A stretch of DNA of 30,008 nucleotides from Flavobacteriales bacterium (GTDB lineage: Bacteria; Bacteroidota; Bacteroidia; Flavobacteriales_D; Sanyastnellaceae). This document shows, in pieces, positions 16,362-24,259 of the stretch. The stretch is taken from the NCBI GenBank assembly GCA_015663855.1, contig DQRJ01000064.1, forward strand, positions 1-30,008, in the 5' to 3' direction. Position 1 is the stretch's first letter, and each line of letters opens with the position of its first letter. A model generated the notes under the pieces. It was not told where the DNA came from and searched no databases. It saw only the letters and a list, made by a program, of their open reading frames with translations. A program made the position numbers and the translations under genes.

Positions 16362-16996
16362 CGGGCTTAGCATCAAAAGGTAAAGTAGGTCTTTACTTCG
16401 GTTCATTCAATCCCATTCACATGGGACACTTAGTCATAGCTAATCATATGGTTCACAGAGCCGGATTAGATCAGGTTTGGATGGTAGTTACTCCATCAAG
16501 TCCGTTTAAACTAGAAGACGAGGTTATTCTCGAGCACCACAGATTGCAGATGGTGAAACTAGCTGTCGTTGAGAATACAGTAATTTTCGCTTCGGATGTA
16601 GAGTTTAAGCTCGATAGGCCAAACTTCACATCCGATACGTTAAAACATCTAAGGGATAAATACCCGAACATAGATTTTTCTGTAATACTAGGTGAGGACA
16701 ACTACGAAAACCTTCACAAATGGAAAAATTATGAGGATATCCTGTCGAATCACAGACTACTTGTTTATCCTAGGCGTAAATCAAAAATGTACACTTCTCA
16801 AGATCAAATTAAAGAGAATAGCAATTTGGAAAATGCAAATCCAGGGGCCGTCGTATTATTCACCGAAGCTCCGATGATAGCTATTTCTTCCACTTATATT
16901 AGGGATGCGATTTTACAAAAGCAAGATATTCAATACCTGCTTACAGATCCGGTAATTTCATATATAGGAAATAATCACCTATACGAGTTAGTCTAG
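16358..16996 (+). CDS. nadD: Nicotinate-nucleotide adenylyltransferase
   Basis: Transfers AMP from ATP to nicotinate mononucleotide, giving deamido-NAD, in the cytosol. The 212-residue protein has the nucleotidyltransferase motif GSFNPIHMGHL (15-25) with the two catalytic His residues in the HxGH pattern, and the C-terminal ISSTYIRDAI motif that binds the ATP phosphates. WMVVTPSSPFKLEDEVI and SVILGEDNYENLHKW are also characteristic of NadD. It overlaps gmk by four bases and ends the operon, converging on pth with an 11-bp gap that holds no hairpin terminator. Confidence 0.96.
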   Translation: MTGLASKGKVGLYFGSFNPIHMGHLVIANHMVHRAGLDQVWMVVTPSSPFKLEDEVILEHHRLQMVKLAVVENTVIFASDVEFKLDRPNFTSDTLKHLRDKYPNIDFSVILGEDNYENLHKWKNYEDILSNHRLLVYPRRKSKMYTSQDQIKENSNLENANPGAVVLFTEAPMIAISSTYIRDAILQKQDIQYLLTDPVISYIGNNHLYELV

Positions 16997-17007
16997 CGGG
17001 TGTGTAG

Positions 17008-17568
17008 TTAAGAATTCATCGAATTCATAGCTCTTTCGAGGCCTATAGAACAGAAACTTTCAACTGCCTTAGAAGATTTAACAAGGATTTCTTGAAGGAC
17101 TAGATTTTCATCGTTAGTCCATTCTCCCAGAACGTACTCGACTTGTCTTCCTCTTCCGAAATCGTCACCTACACCCACTCTTAGACGAGGGTACACATTA
17201 CTACCCAGAACGTTTTGAATATCCTTTAGCCCGTTATGACCTCCATCACTTCCCTTAGCGCGTAATCGTATGCTTTCTAACGGAAGGTTCAAATCATCGG
17301 TTATGACAAGGATTCTATCGACGGAAATTTTCTCGGCCTCCATCCAATACCGAACAGCCTTACCGCTAAGGTTCATATAGGTTGATGGCTTAAGAAGAAT
17401 CAAACTTTTACCCTTAAAACGAACGGTGGACACCGCGCCGTGACGTTCGGTGGAAAAAGATCCTCCGTGTGCCTCAGCGATGGTGTCCACCACTCTAAAA
17501 CCGACATTATGCCGGGTGTGCTCATACTCCGCTCCGGGATTCCCAAGACCGATTATGAGAAACTTCAT
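17008..17568 (-). CDS. pth: Peptidyl-tRNA hydrolase
   Basis: Releases tRNA from prematurely dropped peptidyl-tRNA. The 186-residue protein begins KFLIIGLGNPGAEYEHTRHNVGF, with the expected Asn 10 and catalytic His 20. Further conserved pieces are LLKPSTYMNLSGKAV, VITDDLNLPLESIRLR (carrying the catalytic Asp) and KGSDGGHNGLKDI. It lies 15 bp after rplY, in the order prs-rplY-pth that is familiar in Bacteroidota, so it is probably co-transcribed from the prs promoter and matched to the translation machinery. No anomaly is seen. Confidence 0.97.
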   Translation of the reverse strand: MKFLIIGLGNPGAEYEHTRHNVGFRVVDTIAEAHGGSFSTERHGAVSTVRFKGKSLILLKPSTYMNLSGKAVRYWMEAEKISVDRILVITDDLNLPLESIRLRAKGSDGGHNGLKDIQNVLGSNVYPRLRVGVGDDFGRGRQVEYVLGEWTNDENLVLQEILVKSSKAVESFCSIGLERAMNSMNS

Positions 17569-17583
17569 TACGATTAATTCTCT

Positions 17584-18255
17584 TTAAGAGTCTCCACCGT
17601 CAGATGAACCAGCCTCGCCTTCAGTTCCTTCAGAACCTTCAGCTCCTTCAGCTCCTTCAGCCATTTCTTCACCTTCCTCTCCTTCACCAAGCTCAGTCTC
17701 TTCAACCAAGGCAAGACGAGTACGCTTACAAGCAAATAGGAGTACATCATCGTTTAAAAGGATGCGACATCCCTCGAGGTTTATATCGCCTATACGCATG
17801 CTATCACCTATTTTTAGATGACTTACGTCAGCACTAAGAGCATCAGGAAGATTCTCGAAAAGACCCATAACTGGTAGGCGACGGAAGAGAATTTCCATAC
17901 GTCCACCGTTGATTACACCCAACGCTGTTCCTTCAGCACGAACAGGTAAGTTTACTCGAACTGGTTTTCCAGGGATTACCTCTAGAAAATCGACGTGAAC
18001 GATGCGATCAGTTACAGGGTGGAACTGAACCTCCTGAATAATGCACAGCACCTTCTTGCCGTCGGTATCAAGTTCGATAGCGAAAACTTCAGGGTTAATA
18101 ACAAGCTTACTAAGCTTTACTTCATCCACGGTAAAGTGGGTTTGTGTTTGGCCTCCGTAAAGCACACCTGGTACAGAACCAGATTTACGTGCTGTGGAAG
18201 CATCTTTCTTTCCTACGTTCTCACGAAGAGAACCGCTCAATGATGCAGTTTTCAT
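17584..18255 (-). CDS. rplY: 50S ribosomal protein L25, long (general stress protein Ctc) form
   Basis: L25 binds 5S rRNA in the large ribosomal subunit. The 223-residue product is the two-domain Ctc/TL5 form rather than the short E. coli protein. The 5S-binding domain is about residues 1-95 (SLRENVGKKDASTARKSGSVPGVLYGG, then FHPVTDRIVHVDFLEV), and a beta-rich C-terminal domain follows to about 185. The last 40 residues are a low-complexity acidic tail of Glu, Gly, Ala and Ser, encoded by 9-bp tandem repeats. The gene is 14 bp after prs and 15 bp before pth. Confidence 0.96.
   Translation of the reverse strand: MKTASLSGSLRENVGKKDASTARKSGSVPGVLYGGQTQTHFTVDEVKLSKLVINPEVFAIELDTDGKKVLCIIQEVQFHPVTDRIVHVDFLEVIPGKPVRVNLPVRAEGTALGVINGGRMEILFRRLPVMGLFENLPDALSADVSHLKIGDSMRIGDINLEGCRILLNDDVLLFACKRTRLALVEETELGEGEEGEEMAEGAEGAEGSEGTEGEAGSSDGGDS
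17621..17656. repeat. Short tandem repeat, four 9-bp units, in the rplY tail
   Basis: Four adjacent 9-bp units on the plus strand read TCAGTTCCT, TCAGAACCT, TCAGCTCCT and TCAGCTCCT. On the coding strand they specify a Glu-Gly-(Ala/Ser/Thr) tripeptide repeat in the acidic tail of L25. The unit length is a multiple of three, so slippage would change tail length without a frameshift. Confidence 0.75.
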
Positions 18256-18269
18256 AACTGTTTATTTAA

Positions 18270-19211
18270 TTAAATAATAAAATGTGAACTAATACTTTGA
18301 TCGCTCATAAGGCACTTAAGTACCTGAGCGAAAAGGTCATGCACAGGCAAGACCACAATTTTTTCTCTTATAGCACCTTCCTTAAGAGGAATGGTGTCTG
18401 TAACAATTAACTCGGTAAGGACACTATCTTGAATGCGCTCGTAAGCTGGACCGCTTAGTACAGCGTGAGTGCAAATAGCGCGAACTGACAGAGCTCCGTG
18501 CTCCATCATTAAGCCGGCTGCTTTAGTAAGCGTACCAGCGGTGTCGCACATGTCGTCTACTATGATAACGTTTTTGCCTTTTACATCTCCTATAACCGTC
18601 ATCTCTGCTACTTCGTTTGCAACCTTGCGTTGCTTGTAGCAAATGGCCATATCGACACCTAAGTGTTTAGCGTAAGTGTTAGCACGTTTCGTACCACCAG
18701 TGTCTGGTGTCGCGATGCAGAGGTTGTCTAGATTTAGATTCTCCTTAATGTGCTTTAGGAATATAGTAGAGCCAAACAGATGATCCACGGGTACCTCGAA
18801 GAATCCCTGGATTTGGTCTGCATGAAGATCCATAGTGATAACTCTATCAACCCCAGCAGCCATAAGCATGTTCGCAACGAGCTTCGCTCCGATAGCCACG
18901 CGGGGTTTGTCTTTTCTGTCTTGACGAGCAAGGCCGAAATACGGCATAACGGCAATTATTCTCTTAGCACTAGCGCGTTTCGCAGCGTCGATTAATAAGA
19001 GAAGCTCAAAAAGATTATCCGAAGGGGGGAATGTTGATTGCACAATGACCACCTCTTTACCACGTACAGTCTCTTCAATACTTACAGCGAATTCTCCGTC
19101 TGAAAATCGTGTTGTTGTAGAAGGGACAAGCTCAGAGCCATATGCCGCAGCAACACGTTCCCCGAAGTCGAGGGAAGTTGAACCAGCAAGAATTTTAATC
19201 ATATCAGACAT
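18270..19211 (-). CDS. prs: Ribose-phosphate pyrophosphokinase (PRPP synthetase)
   Basis: Makes PRPP from ribose 5-phosphate and ATP for nucleotide, His, Trp and NAD synthesis. The frame extends to a TTG at 19235, but this lies inside a -7 promoter box, so the ATG at 19211 (MSDMIKILAG, like E. coli MPDMKLFAG) is preferred; the ATG at 19202 is possible. Motifs: FSDGE, the flexible loop YFGLARQDRKDKPR, DLHADQIQGFF, and the PRPP-binding segment VIIVDDMCDTAGTL. It is the first gene of prs-rplY-pth. The upstream two-component genes are on the same strand, but a promoter in the gap gives prs its own transcription. Confidence 0.96.
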   Translation of the reverse strand: MSDMIKILAGSTSLDFGERVAAAYGSELVPSTTTRFSDGEFAVSIEETVRGKEVVIVQSTFPPSDNLFELLLLIDAAKRASAKRIIAVMPYFGLARQDRKDKPRVAIGAKLVANMLMAAGVDRVITMDLHADQIQGFFEVPVDHLFGSTIFLKHIKENLNLDNLCIATPDTGGTKRANTYAKHLGVDMAICYKQRKVANEVAEMTVIGDVKGKNVIIVDDMCDTAGTLTKAAGLMMEHGALSVRAICTHAVLSGPAYERIQDSVLTELIVTDTIPLKEGAIREKIVVLPVHDLFAQVLKCLMSDQSISSHFII

Positions 19212-19232
19212 GAGCCACCTGTTTTGAGGGCG

Positions 19233-19240
19233 CAAATATA
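19233..19240 (-). promoter_or_regulatory. Bacteroidota-type -7 box for prs-rplY-pth
   Basis: The minus strand reads TATATTTG, an exact TAnnTTTG match, in the gap between the response-regulator stop (19258) and prs. The prs ATG at 19211 is 21 bases further on, leaving a short leader. No good TTG is seen at the -33 position. Its presence shows that the TTG at 19235 is promoter rather than start codon. Confidence 0.6.
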
Positions 19241-19257
19241 CGATAAACTAAGTTCGA

Positions 19258-19962
19258 TTAATCCTCGGGAGCTATGAGTTTGAAGCCTTTACCGTGAACG
19301 TTTAGAATTTCAATTCGTTCGTCTTCGTTTAGATGCTTGCGGAGTTTAGCGATATAGACGTCCATAGAACGACCGTTGAAGTAGTTTGCGTCGCCCCAAA
19401 TAGCTGATAATGCGTGATTTCTCTCCAGTAATCCGTTTTTATGACGGACGAGTAGGAATAGTAACTCATTCTCTTTTGTGGTGAGTCGGTGTTTATCTCC
19501 GTTCAAGCTTAATTGCTGGATATTGTAGTCGAATGCGTATTTTCCAATAGTATGTTGCGTCACTTCTTCGCCCTCTTGTGGTAAAGATGCGGTACGTCTT
19601 AGAATTGCTTTAATACGAACGAGGAGCTCCTCCATGCTGAAGGGTTTGGTCATGTAATCATCGGCGCCGACCTTAAAACCTTCGAGAGTGTCCTCTTTCA
19701 TTCCACGAGCAGATAGGAAAAGGATAGGGATTTGTTTGCTTTCTTTTCGGATCTCCGTAGCAACTTCGAACCCGTCCTTACGAGGCATCATGACATCTAG
19801 AATTACGAAATCGAAAGTAGAACGGTGATATTGTTTCACCCCCTCTGCACCATCTTGAGCCCAAGTTGTTGTAAAACCTTTTGCATTTAGGTAATCGGAA
19901 AGAAGTTTTCCGAGATTCGGATCGTCCTCACAAAGGAGAATTCGTAATGGAGATGTATTCAT
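19258..19962 (-). CDS. OmpR-family response regulator
   Basis: A 234-residue DNA-binding response regulator. The receiver domain (about 6-120) has the acidic pocket EDD (12-14), phospho-acceptor Asp 56 in VILDVMMP, the conserved Ser/Thr in FLSARG, and Lys in YMTKPFS. The winged-helix output domain (about 135-232) has LTTKENELLFLLVRHKNG and the recognition-helix segment RSMDVYIAKLRKHL. It resembles RprY/PhoB-like regulators of Bacteroidota. The start ATG overlaps the kinase stop by four bases, so the pair is co-translated. The target genes and signal cannot be read from the window. Confidence 0.95.
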   Translation of the reverse strand: MNTSPLRILLCEDDPNLGKLLSDYLNAKGFTTTWAQDGAEGVKQYHRSTFDFVILDVMMPRKDGFEVATEIRKESKQIPILFLSARGMKEDTLEGFKVGADDYMTKPFSMEELLVRIKAILRRTASLPQEGEEVTQHTIGKYAFDYNIQQLSLNGDKHRLTTKENELLFLLVRHKNGLLERNHALSAIWGDANYFNGRSMDVYIAKLRKHLNEDERIEILNVHGKGFKLIAPED

Positions 19963-21254
19963 GATAGCGCAGGATCAATTTTCAAATTCATAATAAAAGT
20001 AGTCCCTTTTCCCAGCTCACTCTCGACGTAAATGTCAGCGTTATGCCTTTCGATTACAGTTTTCACATAACTCAATCCAAGGCCAAACCCTTTTACGTCG
20101 TGAACGTTACCAGTAGGAACTCTAAATAACCTTTCAAATACCTTGCCAAGGTATTCCTTAGGTATTCCCAGACCATTGTCTTTCACGCGTAATTCAATGC
20201 CGTCAGGGGTTTGAGAGCTATAAATTTCGATTATTGCATTTTCGGGAGAATACTTGAGGGCGTTATCTACTAGGTTGAAAATCACGTTTGTGATATGGAT
20301 TTTATCAGCGTGAACGATAGGGTTTGTGGCATTTAGATGAAGGTCTATTTTCCCTCCATGACGACGCACCTGCATAGCAACGTTCTTCACCACCTCCTTA
20401 ATTATATCGTGCACATTAAGTTGCTGAATGAATATAGACAATGTCTTTGAATCTGTAAGACTCGCCTGAAGAACCTTTTCCACGAGTACCCCTAGCCGCT
20501 TATTTTCCGCCCTAATCATAGTGATGTAGTACTTTTCTTGCTCTTCATCTAAGGTCAAATCGCTATCGCCCAAAGCCTCACTCGCCAATCCTATGGTCGA
20601 AATAGGAGTCTTGAGTTCGTGAGTTAGGTTATTCATTAGATCTCTACGGATTCGAACAAGCTTTTTCGATTTTAAGACCGACCGCATTACGTAAATGAGA
20701 CCGACCACAATTACCAAAATCATTACTCCAGATAAGATAAAAGCTCCGAGTTGAGATTTTAGTAGGTGTTTTTTAAGATCAGGGAAGTAGACGCGAAATT
20801 GAAGAGGGCCGAGAGCTACACTGTACCCTTGTTCTATTAAAAGTTCTCGATATTGCTCACTTTCGCCCTCAAGATACGAGGGCTGTCCATAGCGATCGAA
20901 CGCTCCGAACATAGCTTTTGCCGAAATTCCATTTTCTTGCAGGGCTAGAAAAAGTAAGGAATCCATAGGTAGAGACTCCATCCTAAGTATCACAGAGCGC
21001 GATTTTCTCTGAAGGCCGTCGGCGATAAAGGTTTGGCCCTGAGAAGAGGAAACAGTGTCAATAGCAACAGACACCTCATCAGCTTCCACTAGAATCCAAT
21101 GAGAAATCGTGTTGAGGGACTGCTCTACAGTCGAGTCAAAAACTTGCTGCTGTAACTCTAAAGATGTACGTAGCCACTTCACCTGAATGAAGCCCACACC
21201 TAAAACGGCCAGGGCAATCACCCCCATCAACCATGAGATTCTAGATCCTTGCAT
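19959..21254 (-). CDS. Membrane sensor histidine kinase
   Basis: A 431-residue two-component kinase paired with the downstream regulator. It has a first membrane helix at about 7-25, a periplasmic sensor domain (about 30-165) of no recognisable family, a second helix at about 169-190, and no obvious HAMP domain. The DHp box NLTHELKTPIS has the phospho-acceptor His 212. The ATPase domain shows the N-box NVIFNLVDNALKYS, G1 KDNGLGIP, an FERLFRV segment and G2 GFGLGLSYV. All catalytic elements are intact. The signal is unknown. The gene diverges from dnaG; a TATCTTTT at 21291-21284 is a one-mismatch -7 candidate. Confidence 0.95.
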   Translation of the reverse strand: MQGSRISWLMGVIALAVLGVGFIQVKWLRTSLELQQQVFDSTVEQSLNTISHWILVEADEVSVAIDTVSSSQGQTFIADGLQRKSRSVILRMESLPMDSLLFLALQENGISAKAMFGAFDRYGQPSYLEGESEQYRELLIEQGYSVALGPLQFRVYFPDLKKHLLKSQLGAFILSGVMILVIVVGLIYVMRSVLKSKKLVRIRRDLMNNLTHELKTPISTIGLASEALGDSDLTLDEEQEKYYITMIRAENKRLGVLVEKVLQASLTDSKTLSIFIQQLNVHDIIKEVVKNVAMQVRRHGGKIDLHLNATNPIVHADKIHITNVIFNLVDNALKYSPENAIIEIYSSQTPDGIELRVKDNGLGIPKEYLGKVFERLFRVPTGNVHDVKGFGLGLSYVKTVIERHNADIYVESELGKGTTFIMNLKIDPALS

Positions 21255-21353
21255 TGATGCAAATTACGTAGGAACCATCAGCAAAAAGATAAAATATCGA
21301 ATCTCCGTGATATTTTAAAAAGGATTAACAAATTGAGGATTAACTTCGCTATT

Positions 21354-23423
21354 GTGATTCCTAAAGAAACAGTTGAGCTAATACACCAAACCGCCGTCAT
21401 CGAAGACGTCATCGGCGATTACGTAGAACTCAAAAAAAACGGGAGCAACTATAGAGGGTTAAGCCCCTTTACGAATGAAAAAACTCCTTCTTTTTACGTA
21501 GTTCCTAGCAAGGGTATTTTCAAATGCTTTAGCTCAGGGAAGGGAGGATCTCTTGCTACGTTTTTAATGGAGCACGAGAAAGCTAGCTATCCCGAAGCCT
21601 TGAGGATAATGGCTCGCCGATATAATATCGAGATACAAGAGAGAGAACAGACGCCGGAAGAGATAGCGGCGGTTACGGAGAAAGAAAGTTTGGCCGCAGT
21701 TACGAGCTGGGCTCAGAAATGGTTGACGGACCAACTTCAAAATACGGACGAAGGGAAGGCGATAGGACTGAGTTATTTAAAGAATCGAGGATTCAGGGAT
21801 GATGTTTTAGAAAAATTCCTAGTCGGATTCTGCCCAGAGGGGTGGGAAGTAATGACTAATGCCGCAATAGACGCGGGTTACACTAAAGAAAGACTCGTCG
21901 CAACGGGTTTGAGTAAAGCGAAGCAGAGCGACGGGAAGCTTTTCGACTTCTTCCACGGAAGGGTGATGTTCCCTATCCGAGATGTTACGGGAAAGGTCAT
22001 AGGGTTTGGTGGAAGAACTCTCAAGACGGAGAAGAAAATCGCCAAGTACTTCAACAGTTCTGAAAGCCTTCTCTACGACAAATCGAACGCACTTTACGGT
22101 GTTTACCTTGCGAAACCCAGCATTCTAAAGCAGGACATGTGCTTCTTAGTTGAGGGCTACACGGACGTTATGGCAATGCACCAGAGCGGAGTTGAGAATG
22201 TGGTGTCTTCAAGTGGTACGGCTCTTACAAAAGGCCAAATCCATATCATTCGCCGCATAACGAAAAACGTTACCGTTCTTTTCGACGGTGACAGAGCCGG
22301 TATGGCCGCCGCCCTTAGAGGAATAGATATTCTTCTAAAGGAAGGCATGAACGTGAAGGTGGTAACCTTCCCAGATGGTGACGATCCAGATAGCTATTCT
22401 AAGAAGGTTAGTTCTGAGGAGTTACAGAAATATATCAAGGAAGACGCCCTAGATTTTTTGGCATTTAAGTCAGATTTCCTGAGTTCTGATGCGGGAGACG
22501 ATCCCCTCAAGCGCTCTGAGCTAATCCACAGTATTGTTGAGACTATAGCCTGCGTTCCGGATGCGATTCAAAGGTCTGTTTATGTCCAAACCACAGCTGC
22601 CCGACTCAAGCTCCCAGAAGAACTTCTCCAGGCAGAAGTCGCGAAGGAGTTACAAAAACGACTCAAGCTCGAATCGAGAAAATCGAAATTTAGTGGTAAT
22701 CGTGGATCTGCAGGATATTACGATTCCGGAGATCAACACGGCCCACCACCTTCTGCACCACTGCCTGGTTTCGAGTTTGCTCCTACAGAAATTTCGGAAG
22801 ATTTGGCACCGGGAATACCAGCCCGAATTAGAACGGAACGAGAAGTTCTGGAGGATAACCTAATTCGATTACTTCTCGAGCATGGGGAGGTAATGGTAAA
22901 TGTTGAGATTGAGATTGATATAGAATCTGAAGACGATAAGGATGATGACGAAGGAGTTTTTACAGAAGTGACATTTGCGGAACTATTAGTTCATAGAATT
23001 GAGACTTATAATTTAGGCTTAGAAAATGAATCTTCGAATTTTATTTTAGAGAAGTACAAAAACAGTCTTGATGAAGGGGTACTCCCTTCTACTGAATCCT
23101 TTTTTGAGGAAACATCACCAGAAGTCCAATCTAGAGCGGCACAAATGCTCGTGAACAAGCATAGTCTTAGCGAAAATTGGGCACAGAAACATCATATTTT
23201 TGCTATTAAGGAAGAGGACATTCTTGAGAAAGCTCTTTCTGCAGCGACAACTAGATTAATGATCTTCGATGTACAGAAGAATATTGACACAGTAATTAAA
23301 GCCCTTGCGAAAAAGGGTGTTACCGACGAGGAGGTGGTTAGATTGCTCCGCGAAAAAATCTCATTAGACAGGATGGTAATCGATCTTAATTCATCACTAG
23401 GTGTTGTAATTTTACCTAAATGA
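21354..23423 (+). CDS. dnaG: DNA primase, with zinc ligands of the CHC2 domain replaced
   Basis: DnaG makes RNA primers at the replication fork. The frame is open from a TTG at 21333, but the GTG at 21354 gives MIPKETVELI, the usual family N-terminus (689 residues); 21333 is preceded by a better purine run, so the start is uncertain. The N-terminal domain keeps the fold signature (EKTPSF, GKGG), but three of four zinc ligands are gone: Ser 37, Thr 40, Cys 58, Ser 61 instead of Cys, His, Cys, Cys. The TOPRIM core is intact: Glu 268 in EGYTD and Asp 311/Asp 313 in FDGDRAG. The C-terminal third, beginning after an acidic linker rich in Asp and Glu, should bind the helicase. Its 3' part is more A+T-rich than the 5' part. 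The stop overlaps the mscS start. Confidence 0.93.
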   Translation: MIPKETVELIHQTAVIEDVIGDYVELKKNGSNYRGLSPFTNEKTPSFYVVPSKGIFKCFSSGKGGSLATFLMEHEKASYPEALRIMARRYNIEIQEREQTPEEIAAVTEKESLAAVTSWAQKWLTDQLQNTDEGKAIGLSYLKNRGFRDDVLEKFLVGFCPEGWEVMTNAAIDAGYTKERLVATGLSKAKQSDGKLFDFFHGRVMFPIRDVTGKVIGFGGRTLKTEKKIAKYFNSSESLLYDKSNALYGVYLAKPSILKQDMCFLVEGYTDVMAMHQSGVENVVSSSGTALTKGQIHIIRRITKNVTVLFDGDRAGMAAALRGIDILLKEGMNVKVVTFPDGDDPDSYSKKVSSEELQKYIKEDALDFLAFKSDFLSSDAGDDPLKRSELIHSIVETIACVPDAIQRSVYVQTTAARLKLPEELLQAEVAKELQKRLKLESRKSKFSGNRGSAGYYDSGDQHGPPPSAPLPGFEFAPTEISEDLAPGIPARIRTEREVLEDNLIRLLLEHGEVMVNVEIEIDIESEDDKDDDEGVFTEVTFAELLVHRIETYNLGLENESSNFILEKYKNSLDEGVLPSTESFFEETSPEVQSRAAQMLVNKHSLSENWAQKHHIFAIKEEDILEKALSAATTRLMIFDVQKNIDTVIKALAKKGVTDEEVVRLLREKISLDRMVIDLNSSLGVVILPK

Positions 23424-24259
23424 TTAACGATTTTCTTTCTAAAAGTATCCAGTTCGGAACTAGGGTTCTTACAATGGAACAAGCTCTAGAGGTGATTCTA
23501 GCTCTGTTGTTAGGGCAAGGAATTATATATGCTGCACAGTGGGGTTTAGGCCGTGCGAAAAAGGTGAAGCCTCTTGATGAAGGGCGCAGGTTCTTGATTT
23601 TTAGATTGTTGAGAACGGTTGTTTATGTGATAACGTTCTTTATCGTAATAGAAATTCTAGGATTTAATCTAACAGTTATATGGGCTGGATCTGCCGCTTT
23701 AATGGTAGGTGTGGGTATAGGATTGCAAGGGTTCTTTAACGATGTTATTTCTGGTTTCGTTTTACTATTTGAAGGTGGAATTAGAGTCGGAGACGAGCTT
23801 GAAGTCGATGGCACTTTAGTAAAAGTGAAGAATATTGCTTTACGGGCGACTAGTGTAGAGACGGTTAGTGGGGATTTGGTCGTTATGCCTAACTCGAAAA
23901 TAGCGGGGAACTCGGTAAGGAACTTGACTCAAGGGTTGTCTGCAACTCGAATAAGTATTGAGGTCGGTGTAGCATACGGGAGTGACGTACAACTTGTGAG
24001 GGAACTGCTATTAAATGCTGCAAAAGCCCAACCGGAAATTGTACGTAAGCCTATCCCCCAAGTCATTTTCTCGAATTTCGGAGAGTCCTCTTTAGATTTC
24101 GAAATACGAGCTTGGATAAAGTCTCCTTGGGAAAGGAAGAGGATAGAAAGTGATATTAGGTTTGGTATAGATAAAGCGTTTAGGGATAACCAGATAACCA
24201 TACCATTTCCTCAAAGGGATGTGCATTTACACAAATTTGTGGACCCGGATATCTCTTAG
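23420..24259 (+). CDS. MscS-family small mechanosensitive channel
   Basis: Predicted inner-membrane channel that opens under membrane tension to release osmolytes. The 279-residue protein has three hydrophobic helices (about 20-40, 60-82 and 85-112). The third is the pore-lining type, rich in Gly and Ala: AALMVGVGIGLQGFFNDVISGF. A beta domain follows with VGDELEVDGTLVKVKNIALRAT and VVMPNSKIAGNSVRNLT, then the alpha/beta C-terminal domain. Length is close to E. coli MscS. It overlaps dnaG by four bases (ATGA), so it is translated from the dnaG message, and its last 33 bases overlap the end of recJ on the other strand. Confidence 0.94.
   Translation: MINDFLSKSIQFGTRVLTMEQALEVILALLLGQGIIYAAQWGLGRAKKVKPLDEGRRFLIFRLLRTVVYVITFFIVIEILGFNLTVIWAGSAALMVGVGIGLQGFFNDVISGFVLLFEGGIRVGDELEVDGTLVKVKNIALRATSVETVSGDLVVMPNSKIAGNSVRNLTQGLSATRISIEVGVAYGSDVQLVRELLLNAAKAQPEIVRKPIPQVIFSNFGESSLDFEIRAWIKSPWERKRIESDIRFGIDKAFRDNQITIPFPQRDVHLHKFVDPDIS

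Noticed and set aside
16997..17007. Terminator between the convergent nadD and pth genes
   Set aside because: The 11-bp gap has no hairpin or T-run; transcripts probably end within the opposite gene or by another mechanism.
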